Assembly: GCF_910592395.1 (NCBI RefSeq)
Contig: NC_088312.1
Location: 5,456,001-5,520,000, forward strand
Direction of reading: 5' to 3'
Source of the DNA: Lineus longissimus
Taxonomy: Eukaryota > Nemertea > Pilidiophora > Heteronemertea > Lineidae
Length of the DNA stretch: 64,000 nt
In this document: piece after piece, positions 38,201 to 53,113 of the stretch
How the letters are laid out: the number at the start of each line of letters is the position of its first letter
Position numbering within the stretch: the first letter of the stretch is position 1
The notes under the pieces: generated by a model
What the model was told of the DNA's origin: nothing
What the model saw: the letters and a program-made list of their open reading frames with translations, nothing else
Database searches by the model: none
Translations under genes and position numbers: made by a program

Positions 38201-39298
38201 GGACAACTTGCTTTCGAGTGACCCACACAAATATTTAACAAATACTTTAACTGACATATAATCAGGTAACTTGCACACTGATTAAGAATAAAAACTCTCT
38301 ATAAAGACAATATCTTAAATTAACCTATTGGTCAAGTTTCTAACTTCAACCAATTAAACCTGGACTAATCATTCAACGCAGTGCCATGTCTAAACAAGTT
38401 TTAACCAGATCTGAGACCTCACATCAATTTTTGGCAAGGTTTTGAGAATATATCTGATATTATAATCAGACAGAACTTGATTACAAGACTCTAGAAGCAA
38501 TATAATGCTTCAAATCAAAGGCATGTTTGACACCCATACATACATGTAGCAATAGTTAACTATGCAATGCATGCAGTTTAACACAGCTATCAATCATTCC
38601 GTCTGCGTCCATAGCGAAGAGGTCATATTGCAACGACGCAGAGGTCATAGGGCACTGACAGCCCATGGGCAAGAGTTTTCATTCATTTACCCAACAGTAT
38701 GTATGTATAAAGATCATCGGCACATAAGAGCATGCAAGAGGAATAACACGATAACATATCAATCTTCCTACATAAACAAACTCAATGTTGAGAAAAGCAC
38801 TTCTAAGGTTTGAACTAAACCACTACATGTATACATCAGTTAGGTTATTCACTGAGATATACAAGGCACAAAGAATGCACTACTTTTGAGACTTGGCAGT
38901 AACTAAAAGTCAATTGGTCACAATAACTTATGAGGATTTTTTCATTTTTCAATTTTTTTTATAAAAGTTTGTGTTACATGATTAGATGAACTTATGAAAT
39001 GATGAACTGATGTTGTTGATTTTGACGAACTTGTGCCCACTGTGGCCAGAGATGAGCAGTGGAATTATGACGATATGCGTACCTCACCGGCAGGCAGCGC
39101 CTTTAGCGCATCCCTGTGATTGGCGCAGTTAGTACATTCATTGGCCGCACCATATTTCCTTCACTATGCAACATAGCAGCGCTATCAACGCATTTCTCAC
39201 ATGGCATTTTATACTTTTCCGAACCGAACAAGTAACGTAGACGGTCAGAGCTACTTCTTACACAAAGACAGCCACCAAACTGTCCAAATAATGTCAAT
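35241..39298. other. No gene recognised; may include the CREB3L 3' UTR
   Basis: AT-rich, free of obvious tandem repeats apart from a C-run near 36230, with only short open frames lacking domain resemblance. Since the CREB3L stop is at 39299 on the minus strand, the right part of this stretch must contain its 3' UTR, but the end cannot be fixed. Confidence 0.5.
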
Positions 39299-42200
39299 TT
39301 AAGCTGTGGCGTTTGCTTGTCTTTCAATCTGTAAAATTTGAGCCGTGATGTTTGCCGACACTTCTCCATTGGTTGTTTCCATGTGAATAACCTTCCCATC
39401 AGGAAGTACCTTGGTGATCACTTGCCTGACCAAATGGCCAACGTCATCAGGCCGAGCGTTCGGTACCTCTGGCCGCAAATCTTCATAGCCTGCATCTGGT
39501 TTCAGTAAACGCTCTCCACTGTTTCGTAACATGACAGGCATGTTTGGTCCGTAGGGTTCATATAAGGTCGAATCGTCGAAGTCTTCCATGAAGGATAGTA
39601 GGACTCTTGACCTTTCTATAATGAGAGAGAAAAACAATATAAGTGACACAAATCATTTTTGCAAAACCAACCAACGATCTTTTAAAACCTTCATTAAATA
39701 AATTCTCGATGAATCCTGCAACTGGCCACCTAAACCCATGTCTTTTTCCCCGACTACTTACTATTTGGTGTAGCATACATGTCAACCCTTGCTCCCTTGG
39801 TTTCCGGTCCAATGACAGGATGGTGACTAGGGCGTTGAGCTGGGGGTCCTGATGGGGATGAAGGTGTCGTGTTGGTGTAACCAATGTTCATCAGAGTTGC
39901 TGGCGACCAACTTCCAAGGAATACAGCAAAGCATAGAACTAGCACCTGAAATGGAGGACAAGTCGAGATATCAGGGACAATACTTGCAGAACCGTGCAAT
40001 TCCAGGAACATTCACTGATCTGGTATTTTTACTGAAAAGCACTGATGAGGACAGCGTCAACTTGGTTCCGAACCAGATGCACCTTGACATCACTTAAAGA
40101 TCTAGCTCAATGTATGACTAAGCACAAGGAGATTGCTTCAAGAGTGAATCTTAAATTATGCTCACCATAAGACATGTTCCTGTTTGTGTCGACGAGGCAT
40201 TGGATGGCCGCACCTTGCCAACAAGGGCCTGTAGTTTGTGTAACTGTGACATTAACGACCTGCAAGGAGACAGAAACTATAATGACAACGGCAGGTAATC
40301 ATCTTGAAATGGAAAGTGTTCACTGTATACTCTGCTGCTACCCAACTGGTGCATACGCTTTATCCACCATTGGAGACGATGTGAAAATGAATGCAGCACA
40401 AAGTGAAATGCCACGTACACAAAAGCTAATGGCACCACTGGTGTTTCATGCAGATTTAGAAGATGATTCCTCGTGATTTTCACATCCAGTCCACTTTCTC
40501 AACTTCTGTATAGATTTTGACTATCACAATTGATGCACAGGTGCCTTAACTGACACTACGTCTGAAAAAACGTTTCACTGTATGGTGCTGCCACCTCGGT
40601 ATCAGAACACTTGACCATGTTTTCTTCATTACGTCAATCTCATCAAAGAGATGCTTACCTATTACTATTCTCAAGGTTTTCTAATTTCTTTTTCAAGTCT
40701 TGGTTCTCGGCTGTGTAGTTGTCGCACTTCTTTTCTAAACAATCAAGGTATTCTTTCTTTTTTCTCCGACTCTCTTGTGCTGATATCTAAATATAGACAA
40801 TAATGGGATTATGCATTTATGTTTGTTGAATATATCGCATTGCTGCAAGGTACAGTCCTGAACATTTATATATACAATGTTTTTTTGTAATGTTTCATAG
40901 GTATCATCCAATGATCTGTTCTAACCTAAGGCATGTACCCCAAACCAAATAATTGAGGACTATGTAATCCAATTCATATTGTACAAAAGTAATGCATCAT
41001 ACAAGCATTTAATGGTTATCATAGGCATAATCAGGGCATGTATTTCCTTTTGGAGCAGACTGTATAAACAGACTAACAATATCTGATACTAAGAGCTTTA
41101 ATAGAAATGTAAGACCAACTGAGATAACAGGAGACCACACTTTTAGAAACACAACACCTTGCCGAGGGCTTCAGTATCTTCAGTGTCATTCAGACACGAT
41201 TTTGATCTAAAGTGGTTTATGCCACTATATGTCATAATATGTCATATAAGTACGTCCCCTCCCGATTTTAGGGCCCCTGAAGGCTGGAAGCTTCAGACTT
41301 CAGGCGTAGTTTGTGTTCAGAGTGTCATTTTCCTACATACATAGCTGTAGAACACGAGTTGTGCTGCATCTGTCTGGGTTCATTTTCCAAGTTGCTGTGG
41401 AAGTAGGCCATGACATTTCATCACGATCAGTCAGTCTGTGTAGAACAAAACCAACATATTTTGACCTCAATATCCAGACAAACGCTCACCTTATTTTTTA
41501 TTTTCCGTCTAATTTTCTTGAGGTTTTTCTCTTCTTGTTTCGTTAATGGAAGTTTGTTAGGAATGGGATAACCTTCTGATATGAGAGTACGCTTCTCTTC
41601 CTCTGATAATATTAAGATGCCTGATTGAGGAATCTGCAAAGAAACACAAAAAGACTAAATACCATGGTCCCGAATATAACATGACCAGTCCGACAGTACA
41701 GCCAATTATTTGATCCTCTTCTATTGTGTTTCCTCCAGCCATATTTTTTTATAATTTTTTTTGTCCTCACACCAGACATAATTTGCGAGTTTTTTTATTG
41801 AGGAAATGCCAAGATCTTCCTACTCTCATACTTCAAACGTCCGGTGACTAAGACTAAAAGCAACATGCCGTGGAAACAATGCCCACTAATTTTTCACTCT
41901 TTTCTTGAGCATGTGTATACAATTCAAAATTGTAAGAAACCGGAAAGTTAACAAGTTGGTCACCAATTAAAGGTCATGGGTGATTCTGATAATGGCCATT
42001 GTTATTAAAGACAAGACTCAGCCTGCAGCTTGCTTTGAAAATTAAAACGTGAATGGAAATATGTCACTATTAGCTGGTCGTTTCTATGCAAGGCTGAACT
42101 TGTTTAAGACCAGACATCTAGGCACCTAATTGCAGCAATTACTAAGGGTGATGACCCTGCTCAAATTGCTCTAGTTTTTATTTAACAAGATGTGGGTGGG

Positions 42201-45200
42201 TATAAACATGCAGGCCTCCTGGTAAGATAGGGGACTGCCTGTCTTAAACCAAACTGAATGCTGGGGTATGTGGGCCTGGAAGGGCACTGATACAAATTCC
42301 AGTTAATCCTTGGGATTGATTCTATTGTGGGAAACCACCCTATGTGATGATGGCCTATGTGAGTTGTGGGGATGCTCAACATCCGTATTCTTCATCACAA
42401 AGAAATGAAGTAAACTGTTAATGAAAGATAGCAATACTAACGAAGAAATGAACCCAATCAAACATGAGTTACCCACAATATTATTCAATTACTGACAGCA
42501 CTACATTACCCATGACATTTGGAAGCAATCAGAAAACCTACAATTTCGAGAACTGATATCCCGTCTGTTGAAACAATGGGACATTTTATAAAATCTCTGT
42601 AGATTGCACTTTAAAGTACATGGGATACATGTACTATTTACATCCAGGTCTGTGAGACTGAGAGATGATGACCTGCACAGTGCTATTTTAGTGTGGAGAG
42701 AAGAGTGGAGTGTGTGGAGGGGAGACATTTTACCATACTTACTGGACTAGTAAAGAGTGGCTGTGTGATTGCTTTATATGCGTGGTGATGTCTAGCTTGG
42801 ACTGTTTGTCTGACAGGGCTGGAGGGGCATGACCGCTGTGGACTAAGACTGCCGTCACTGTCGCTGCCATTACTGCTTGGAGGGGTTGGAGGGAGACTCA
42901 CGTTGTCTATACCTGAAATATGGCAAAGCGCCATTGGTTAAGCAAAGGCAGAAATCGAGTATATACACGTATCAAGCCATAATCCAATGACCGAACGGTT
43001 TTAGTTACAGCTTAGGATTTATTTCTCTCTCAATGAACATTGTCAAAAGCACGCAACAGATAACTTATTTATGGTTTTTTTATATCAAATCATGATACTA
43101 GATAAACCTGTAGAGAAAAAAAAACTAATTTCCACCTTCCCTCTCGTAAAATATTTGTCTGCCGATTGAACATAAGTAGTATATTGATCCAACGAATTGG
43201 TATCAAATGAAGGGTGTGCCAGATGGACTTAACGACGGATTGTTACAGAGCCTGTGTGCGTAGGTGTACTGCCTACTGGCTCAGGCCTGCCCACTGCTTT
43301 CATCGAGACGAGACAAATGTGAAGTGAAGTGATGGTTTATTTTTTAGCCAGTCTCACCTCACCAAATGTCCTAGATGCAGACAAATTTTGAAAAAGGTCA
43401 AGAATAACTTTCATCATCGATTTTATCTTTCATTTCAATTCTTCATTTAGTGTATATTTAGAAATTACCAATTTTGGCTTAATTTTGGCAAATGTCATAC
43501 CATCCTAAGGGGATCTATTGCTCAAATGTCCATGTGATACACTTTTTTGCATCAGGAAAAGAATACATTATATTTAGAAATGCGATCGGAAATGCACAGA
43601 TGTATGTCAACAGCGTAAATTACCATGACCAAACAAGTGAGATTTGAATTATGATAATCATCACATGACACTCACAGCTGCAAGTCTCGAAACATGCATA
43701 TAGATTCCCAGTCCCACGTGCTCCACTTCAATGCTGCATGTCAAGATAGTGAATTTGATCAGCTCTCATATCGATAAAGGACACATACATACCATGAAAA
43801 CTCCACATATTATATGAACAGAAACATGTACCATGAGATGCCCACAGAAATCAACATATGGATCTGTGATTGATTATCAATGACTCATTCAATTCGGAGG
43901 TCAGGCCTTACTTGAGAATCAACGCTGAGGAGAATATTTCCTCATCAAATAAATAGGCGGGACCACTATGACACTCACCAGTGTCCATTGCGTCTACACA
44001 GTCCAGAGGTTCAACTTTTATATTTAACTTTGGTATGATCAATCTCTCTTGCCGTAATATCGTCGTCTGATTTGGCTGTTGTTGTGGCAACCGATTTGTG
44101 GCCAAGACGATTGTTGGTTGTTTCATGTAGCAGGTCATCTGCGATGTCGGTTTGGTTTCCGTTTCATGTAACTCGTCTGTTGTCGTCGTTATTTCCTGTT
44201 TAATCGTTGTTTTTGTTTCATGTTCTGATATCGTTTTCTTAGTCATATCGGTTGGCTTGCTTTGTATGAAGATTTCCGTTTCCATGTCTGTAAAAAGATA
44301 TCGGAAAGTTAGGACATTCATTTGTTACGCGCCTTATTATTTTTGAGATAAAACACATCCTCCCACCAGGCTTAGAACACAACATTATCATTATCGAGGG
44401 ACTACACACACTGAAGGTGATATCAAGGGGAGATTGTATACCAGAAGCGTTTGACCAAAATTAGGGAAGGCCAATATCTACAATTCAACCAAGATCAATA
44501 AGTCAGGTCAATTAAACTTCACTTTCATTATTTAGTATGATAGCCAAGTGCATGGGTATAAATCAAGAATTACTGACACTTCAAAATAGTAATGCATCAT
44601 TGCCCTGACAGACTTTTTAACTAGACATTTTAGTCAGAGGTTAAAAGTTTTAAAATATGACCTGTCAGTGTCATGCAAAAATACTGCTGGCACTTTGACA
44701 TTTTGTAGCTATATTCAGCCCAATTCAATGAGTATAAATACACTTATCAAGTGTCAAGGAAAAGATTTTGATGCATTTGTTCTTGAACCATGACAGCAGG
44801 ATCAAGGACTACATTGGGGATCTTTAGACTTTGAAATGGACTGAATTCCTTGTAACTACCATAGTTCACCATGAGTTCTGAATAACCCTCGAATGTCACA
44901 ATATATCAGGACTAGCATTGTACCCGTGGCGCAGGCAGGTTCAAAAGGGCTATACCTTGAATAGATTGAATTGCAATGAAAATATAATGCAATATCAAAG
45001 GAGCAATATCGAAGAGACAAATTAAACCAACCATTTGTCCACAGACTCGGACCCTGTGGCGTGCTGTATGCGTGCATATAAAAGTAAATCAATTGGTCCG
45101 AATGAGATGATGAGGCAATGTGAATATACCTCGTTCCTTAGTCAGCAATATGCCCCTTTTTATACGGAGATGAAGGAGAACCCAGATAGGCCTTCACATG

Positions 45201-48200
45201 TCGGCCTCCAAATGGCTCGGACCAATTGCACTATCACTACTAAAACTTTAAAATGCGTGCTCCTCCTACATGTAGCATGATCTCGGGCAAGGCACTTAGT
45301 CGACAGGCAAGCTAGAAGTTCAGCACCGTGAGCAGCTCCTTGATAAGGCCATGCCAAGTTCAGAGTGCCTCTTCAGATACATCAAGTTTTGAAAGCTGTG
45401 GTGAGCACATAAACATACCATTGTAACCTTAATTTGAAAATCCCTTCATAATCAAGGGCTAGCTCTGGCTAATACAGTACCAATATACGATAGACCATCA
45501 ATTTGACCCCAGCTCCTTACTGCGGGAAAACCCAAGTCCAGCAACCAAAAGTATCAAAATACATTTTTGTTTACATTTGAACTGCACACATGCGTTTGTT
45601 TACCATTTCTTTCCCGCGAAATCTCGAAGATCAGGTGACCTACAATCGTGGATTGAAAATAACATTAACCTTGGTTCAGCAGGTCAACACGTGTACAGGC
45701 TGTTCCAATCATCCCCCTACAGCCAGCCGTTCAACAGGTAGTGTTAGTCACCCAACAGGGAGTGCAGGTGATTCATTAATCCCCTGCATAACTGAACAGC
45801 AATGGCTTGGCTTCCGTGAGTGATAAGGAGAATTGACCGTGTCCGATTAAAAATCCCTCATTACTGCTTCGCTGAAGTAAATTTCCGAAAATAAACATGA
45901 CGTTGCATCAGGATAACATATCACCTGCAAACGTGCAAAATTTCGAGACGAAACACGACCCCCAAATGGCACTTTAGCGAGCCGCCTTATAGTATTATGA
46001 TATAGATATGATCTCCGAAAACAATGTAACAATTAATAATAGATCGAATTATCAACATGACATAGTAACAGCTTTTTTATTATCTTTCATTTGTTTTATA
46101 TGAAGATTTCAATTGAATGTTTATTTGATAACACCTAACATTGCACACACTGCAAATTCTCAAGGATTATTCAAGTATTAAGATAAACCTCCGGCATTCT
46201 GATAAAGCAATTTGCTTTGTTATTTCGAATTTTTGAAGGCCAGAAATACCGTTTGCTCTGTGGATGATATCTGAATACTCTTCATGATTTTATGGGCACA
46301 CACAAACAGCCTAAAAGAATATCGAAGCCAAAAGACTACTTGCCTCCTCCGATCTTGACAACACAGTCGCCACTGTATAATTTGTGAAGTTCAAGATAAG
46401 AACGCCATGTCAGGGTGCTCTTGATTTCAAAATTTTATAGGAAGGAGTTGCAAGGTGATAAAGAACAGGAATTACCTGATCCGAGAGGTTCCGCTTTGCA
46501 ATTTGTGTTAAGATCGAGTGGTGATGATGGTGAATTGTTGTTTGACAGCGAGTAGCTGTGTTCCGATGTGATGCGGGGTGGCTGCATAGCCTCCGACATC
46601 ATCTTGTCGTTAAGGACGACTGGGTCTTCAAATAAACTGTTCAGCCAGTCCTGGTCCATGCTGTATTGGTCATCCAAGTTCTGCAATGAGAAAGTTTCGG
46701 ACATGATGACAACTTTTAACATGTGGTTTAGTTTAATGAGACAACGACATCACTTCACCAAAGATTTCTTAAAAAGGGCAGAAAGGTTCTCAATCTGTAA
46801 CAAAAAGGGAGGCCTACAAGAGGATGACAATTTATTCTGGCTGGAATTTGAAGGAGCTAGTACTTTCGAGTGACGGCACCATCCGCGTTTTACCCAACTC
46901 TGCAGGGTCTGCACTATACTTGTAGAAAAGGACAAACAGGTGGTCTCTCCATCAGCATAAGTTCAGCTGCACCTAAATATAGCTGAATTCAGACATTTTA
47001 TCATACATGCTTCCAAAGTCAGATGGTTGAGCTGAAACTCATAAAACTGACAAAATGAATAATCAAAATGCAAGCTTGCATAGTAAATCTTGGAAACAAA
47101 ACACCTGTGCATCAGTAGATGAGACAGCTGCAAGCTGGACCAGAGGCACATGAAGGGACTGATCTCCCTGATGGGGGGAGGGGGGCTATTTGCATCTGAA
47201 GGTTAGACATCACATGATGACGCCTGAGCAACCAGCTCAGCCGTCTCAGCGTGATTCACAGGCAAAGACAATTCTGGAGCAGAAAATTAGGCCAGATGGG
47301 TTGATTTACTCTGTATTAATACGATGTTATTGTTTTTATTCAGAAGAACTGACATGACCCCATATACTTCCCAGGTTGCTAAGTGACTTCTATGATGATT
47401 TTTAATAGACAGAAATTAACTGCATGCCAGAATGATCTAGAAGCATTATAAACTGGGCCAAAGACATTCTATGTTAAACTTGATGACATACTTAATTGTC
47501 ACAATTCCTTGACACTCCCATTGTGAGGTCCATGGGGTCATTTTGGGTGGATACTAAACTATATGCCTTAACGATTATGATATCAGAACTTACTTGTCTG
47601 ATGTTTTGTTTGATTCTATTTTGGCTCAGACCAGTACATATAGGAGATGAAGTGCTTCATCTGACCCAAGTCCTGCCAACATCAATTGGCCTGAATAAGG
47701 CTAAAATAGTAGAGGGAATCCTCTTCTCCTGAATTTCAATCCATCCCACATTTTCAAAATACATGTAAGCTCTTTATTTCAGTTGACCAGAATGAATCAT
47801 AAATGACTTGTGACTTGTTCCTGATCTATACCCAAAACTACTCAATGCCCAGGCAGAAGCAAGTCTCGCCCTGGCCCTGACAGTTAACCACAAACAATAA
47901 CAAGACCAGTTTCGTCACTATACATGTATTATGATTGTTGGAATGTTTTTGTAAGTGATCAATGCGTAAAGTTAGTATCCACCCAAAAGGACCATTCATT
48001 CAACCAAGAATGGTAGGGTCTTCCTTTAAGGAATAGTGACAGCAGGAGACAAGTACGTCATCAAGATAACAATGCCGGGTGGGCCATTCAAAATCACTCA
48101 ACTGATTTTCGAATATTTGGCACAGGCAAATACATGTATATTCGTTGAAAGCCCTTAATTCACTTCTCAGATCTAAGTTTGGGTGTGGTTTAGACAACCC

Positions 48201-51200
48201 GTTTTCTTGGGTGACAGGATTGTTTTGGATTTGACCAGAATTTCAATCCCATATTAGACATATCTCTTTTTGATTATCTTTATTGTTCATGCTTCTTCCA
48301 ATAATTAAGAGCCTTATGATAGGCCTACTACATGTAGCTCTGGTCATCCCAGATGGGACAACTGCTGCGCTCTACATTATCCACAACTATGATAGCTTCA
48401 AGGATAGAGCATCTTCATGTCATATCGTAAAGTTCACCGCCAGTTTCCGAGGCAACTGGCTGCAACATATTCCAGTCAGCTCCAAGGAACCCCTCTCAAA
48501 ACTCAGAAGTTGTGAGACTCATCCCAGAGCCTGCTGCTAAATTCAATTAGCTGTTTTTAGTGGGCGCAGACAGAGACAGAGTGATGTTGATCTGCAGGAC
48601 ACAGGCAGACACAACACAACACAAAAACGGTGGCGAGCTGTGACCCAAATCTCATTAGAGGAAACTGTTTTCCTGTCCTCATAACTTGTGAAGAATGGTT
48701 GGAAAATGATACCAACGTTCACATGTCCAGGAGAAAAGGCTGACTCATGTCCAGTAGCCCTCATCCTGACACAATTAAAATCTGCCTACTTGTAGGCCTA
48801 TGATGGAAGGTAAGAATTTCAACAAAGTGATCATCCCCATACAACAACATTCTGCAAACATCACATGACAATACACGCAGAGGGCTACCAACTAAAACTA
48901 TTTGGAAGCAGCTGCATGCCTCTATCATCATATTAAATGCAGTCATTTCAAATTCAAATCAGGCCATCGAAGAAAAAAATTCACACTGAACTCAATTAGG
49001 CCTATTTTCTCATTCATTGTCTAAGGTCTGGGTCAGAATTCTCTCAAAGTCTGTCTTGAATTTAAACGCAAGTAAATTATCAGAACATCAACACATGACA
49101 CATGGGTATCAAGGGCACCTAAGCAAAGAATGTAGTATCTCAAAATGTTGCGTAGGAAAGGCTCGAAAGGGACTAAAACTCACTCCATCCCTTGCCGCAC
49201 ACCATCACATTCACTGCATGGATGAAGCCTAACCCACTAACTATAAATAGGCCTATCGTTCTGCAGCAGTCCCCCACTGCAGTTCTGTCACTGATCATGG
49301 CATCGCCCTTTTTAGAAATAATATGAACATCATCCTTCCTGCTCATGATCTCATTCACAGACGACAAAAAATAATGTGTTGATTTTGTAATACAGAGAAG
49401 CAGTTGATATGGAATCTTTGTTTCTCTCCCACTCACCATCAGACTACAAAGTTTGTTTATTGGAATTTACCCCTGAAGGTTAGACAACGAGCTCGTTTCT
49501 AGAGAAACACCCCGATATGATCTCGTGGATTCAATTCATCACGCAACTTTTGATCAATGAATGGCAATAGTGTTCTGGCACCATCTTCAAAGTAAAGTTT
49601 TATGCTAGGCCTGCATGTGACTGTTCCAGCTTTCAAGTTGGTTTAGGTCCTCAAGCAAGGCACTTTAATCTGAACCAAGATCTAAACTTGAGCAACCATG
49701 AGTCTTCTTCTACTAAGAGAATCAGTGCTCTCCCCCCAAACCTACCACCTGTGGGCATAGGACTTGACGTCAGGATTACAGTTCAGTTTCTCCACTTCTG
49801 ATGAAGACTGAAGTGGATGCTGGCAGGTGCTATCTCTTCTTCCCAGCAAACACATATAGGCCTAATAACACCAACAGTTGCAAAACTTGTAGGCCTTTAG
49901 AACAGGTTTTCCCACTTGACAATTGTGTCTCCCCTTATATCATCGAGGTCATACCAACACAATGAAAGCATTACAAATGTTACATCAAGGTCAAGCCCTT
50001 AATTATTATCACCAGGCCTCTCAAATACATCCATAGGTTACCGAAATGGGGGGGGGGACCAAGTTGGTCTCATAAGTAAAATTGTGCCAAAAGACACTGA
50101 TATTTGGCATGGGTGCATGGGTGGAACATTGATCCTCACTTCCAATCTTTGAAAGGAACATATCACTGAGCCTTGCATGACAAGCTGATGCTTCCATCAA
50201 CCCTGAAATCGAGTGGTTCTGCCACCTACCAATGATGGCACTGATGCTGCAGGCATGGGTGTGGAACAGGGACAGCATTCTTTCCCAGCAATCAATCAAT
50301 GATGCATGCACCCTGGATACACGCTCACATAAACCATGGTCCTTATTTGATATCATTTATTCATTGCACACAAGCATACATCACACTGCAGCATCTGATC
50401 TGATGGCTACAAATACTGACTCACCTCATTAACTCTTCAGTGGAAAGTGAATGAGTCCAGGAGTGACATATATTGAGGTTGTTTTGATCACTACAAGTTG
50501 CATACTTGATCTCATCAATTACCATCTGCACATTCAATGGGTCTAAAGGGTGTATAAACCATGAGAGTTAAGATCCAGGTACATGTATTCACTTTAAACT
50601 AGAGGTGGAGATCAGCTGTTTCAGCGAGAACTGTCCAATAACATCTCCAAAGTCCATCCAAAGTTTTGAGATAATCATGTCTGAGCAGCTAAATGTCAAC
50701 GCACCCAGGAGACAATGTTTAGAGTCCTTCCTAATTAGCCTTTCTTTATGTTAGAAAAGCTTGATTATCCAAAGAAAAATAGGATCTAACAATATTTATA
50801 GTGATATAAAGGGAGAACTATAATCAACATTTAGTATAAAGGTTATAGAGTCTGATCTTTACCTGATGGGAGTAATTCTAAATAGGAAACCACGCAAACT
50901 TGACCTTTCTACATTCGTGTCTAAAAAGTTGTTGTGGTCTTACTTGTTGTGGCTTCTTCAGGATGACTCATCAAAAGGCAGCCAAAGGGCCTAGTTTATG
51001 ATATCAATATATGATATTATAGATGCGCTGTGATTTATTCAATAACGGCACACCAGGCGACAGACTATATCATGGACATATTGAAATAGGACGGGTTAGC
51101 TGATTTTAATGTCTTTCTTGTTAGGTTTTGGTTAACTGTTCATCAGTGTGGCATCGCCTATCAATGAGCAAATACCCAAAAAGAGTTCGAATGTTAATCA

Positions 51201-52744
51201 TACTAGGGTTCATTAACTGTGCCAATTCTTAGCTTGTTTTGGTTGTGTGTTGGCTACTGTTGCAAATACCTGGTAAGTCTATTTACCTAGACACAACATT
51301 ACAACAAATGAAGTTAAAAACTTCCATTTAAAGCACACAGACGTCACCAAAATTGCAGGCAAAAACATTGAATCAAGGGTTCTATTAATGGCTTAGACTA
51401 AGTATCTTAATATTGTGCCAAAACATTTTGTCTGGACAGTTCTTAAAAAGTTACACCCATTTTTATTTTCATAGCCACCATCCCAATCACCCTTAACTTA
51501 ACGTGACATAAAAACTACTGGTAGTGGTACTTTAAAATGTAAACAACTATTTGCCAACAAAAAATGTGTTTTTGAGCTTGGAAACACTCTGAGCCAAAAA
51601 CAAAGACCAACTAACACAAATAGTCCTATACAAAGTCTACAACATTTCCAAGAGAACCCCTAGGCCACTCAGTCTTTGTCAGTCTTGCATGACAAATAAC
51701 GACATCTCCAGGTATGGGGGGCTGGGGGTACAGCCACTTGTAACCACAAGAGAAACAGCTGCCATGTTTTAAACAATAAACATATCACATTTGTTGACAT
51801 CATTATCGTCAAACACAACAATACGAACATAAACCATGGAGGTATTATTCTTAATAATACCTCCATGCATAAACATATTCTGTGAATTTGAATTAGGCCC
51901 TACTATTATCAAGAAACGTGATAAAATGGATAGAAAAGTGAAGTCCATAGGCCTAGATAACATGATATGAAAGCATGATCAAAGTCTAACATATGGCACG
52001 CAATGGGAACAACCACATGGTGACAGCATGGTTTGGCTGGGAAGACTGCCAAGTTCAAGTTATCTAGAAAACAACTTACAATTAAAGGTCCACCCTATTA
52101 CCACAATACTTAAAGGGTCTAAAAAGTTAAACCACTTAAAACATGTTTTGGAAACTGAGCATGCTGAGGGGGGGGGGGCGTGTCAGCAACACATCTTTGG
52201 AACTGTGCCAAGTGTTTTCCCAAACAACATCCTTGTTGGAACAGGTAGTTTTTCCAATCTTTCAAAAGGAAAATGAGAACAGGATGTGGGCACATTCGAA
52301 GGGGAAAACCTTTTCGCAGTATTTTGTCAGAAAAACCGTAAATAACAGGGTTAGACCACCAAGCTCCCAACTCAACACTTAACAGCTCAGCTGATTTTAA
52401 GTTCCAGATTTTTTGCTGAAATAAAGCAATTAAAGGTTCCTGAGCAAGAATAACTACATGGGCTTATCATAATACCTTCATTAAACAATACAATACCCTG
52501 AAAATGAAATAATCCAATCAACAACGCTAATTAGATTGATTTAGATGAAAGTCACATGTCGTTATTTCCATACGCGTGGAGTTCGCATTGCAGTTTGTAC
52601 TACCAATATACAATGTATATGCATAAACATCCTTACCATAGTCGGCATAGTGTGGCTTGAGTCAAATATATCGTGGTCCAGCAAATCGTTAAAATCACCA
52701 TCGCCAAACTCATTGAGTTTGCGATCAAAACAGTACATATCCAT
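39299..52744 (-). CDS. CREB3L: CREB3L1/CREB3L2-type (OASIS/BBF2H7, CrebA) membrane-bound bZIP factor
   Basis: Complete, nine minus-strand exons in phase: 52637-52744, 46476-46680, 43979-44287, 42743-42912, 41490-41633, 40659-40786, 40166-40259, 39762-39945, 39299-39615; 552 residues. The acidic N-terminus ([11 protein letters not shown]) should be the activation domain. IKVEP at 194-198 is a SUMO/synergy-control site. LPPTPPSS (214-221) is an FBXW7-type phosphodegron, known from OASIS and BBF2H7. Residues 270-310 match the family's conserved block before the basic region ([15 protein letters not shown]); the basic region spans 303-323 with the N-x7-R signature at Asn311-Arg319; leucine-zipper positions are 329, 336, 343, 350, 357 and 364. 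A membrane helix lies at about 383-399, and the lumenal RSRVLL (449-454) fits site-1 protease cleavage. Such factors sit in the ER membrane, are cleaved in the Golgi, and activate secretory-pathway genes. The TTG upstream of the ATG is ignored. Confidence 0.94.
51835..51867. mobile_element. 33-bp palindromic mini-element with 7-bp target duplication
   Basis: CATGGAGGTATTATT and its exact complement are separated by three bases (CTT), giving a perfect 15-bp stem. CATAAAC lies immediately on both sides (51828-51834 and 51868-51874). The outer ten bases of each arm are identical to those of the element at 24353. It sits in intron 1 of the CREB3L gene. Confidence 0.6.
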
Positions 52745-53089
52745 GTCCAATTCGGGGGGTCGTAGGTCCGTTCCGGGGGTCAGAAGTCCGTCAAAATCGG
52801 TGCCAGACAGGCACTACCAGGATTCTCCAGAGTCGCGCTCCGATACTCCCTGACGCAAAAGGACGATTCACTGTTTACGTCCACGATAATTGATATCCAT
52901 CCGCAAATTTAAATCCAGGTCACAAATGAAATAGTGTTTCCTTTTATACTCCACAAATAGGAATGTCACTAGTTTCTGTTTTGACTTTTCGGGTTTTGTT
53001 AACTCATGTGCTGGTTTAGAACGCGTGGTTTTAGCCAACCTGGATTTGAGTCATTTGTGTGAATATTTCTCAACCGCCATCACTTTATA

Positions 53090-53113
53090 GCCACGTCGGC
53101 ACTAGATAATTGG
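53090..53113 (-). promoter_or_regulatory. CREB3L upstream site: ACGT core with ERSE-like spacing
   Basis: About 350 bases upstream of the CREB3L start codon. On the minus strand CCAAT (53113-53109) is followed by nine bases and CCGACGTGG, one inserted base away from the ER-stress element CCAAT-N9-CCACG. On the plus strand GCCACGTCGGCA resembles the TGCCACGTCA-type site bound by CREB3L/CrebA proteins. Possible self- or ER-stress regulation; transcription start unknown. Confidence 0.35.
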
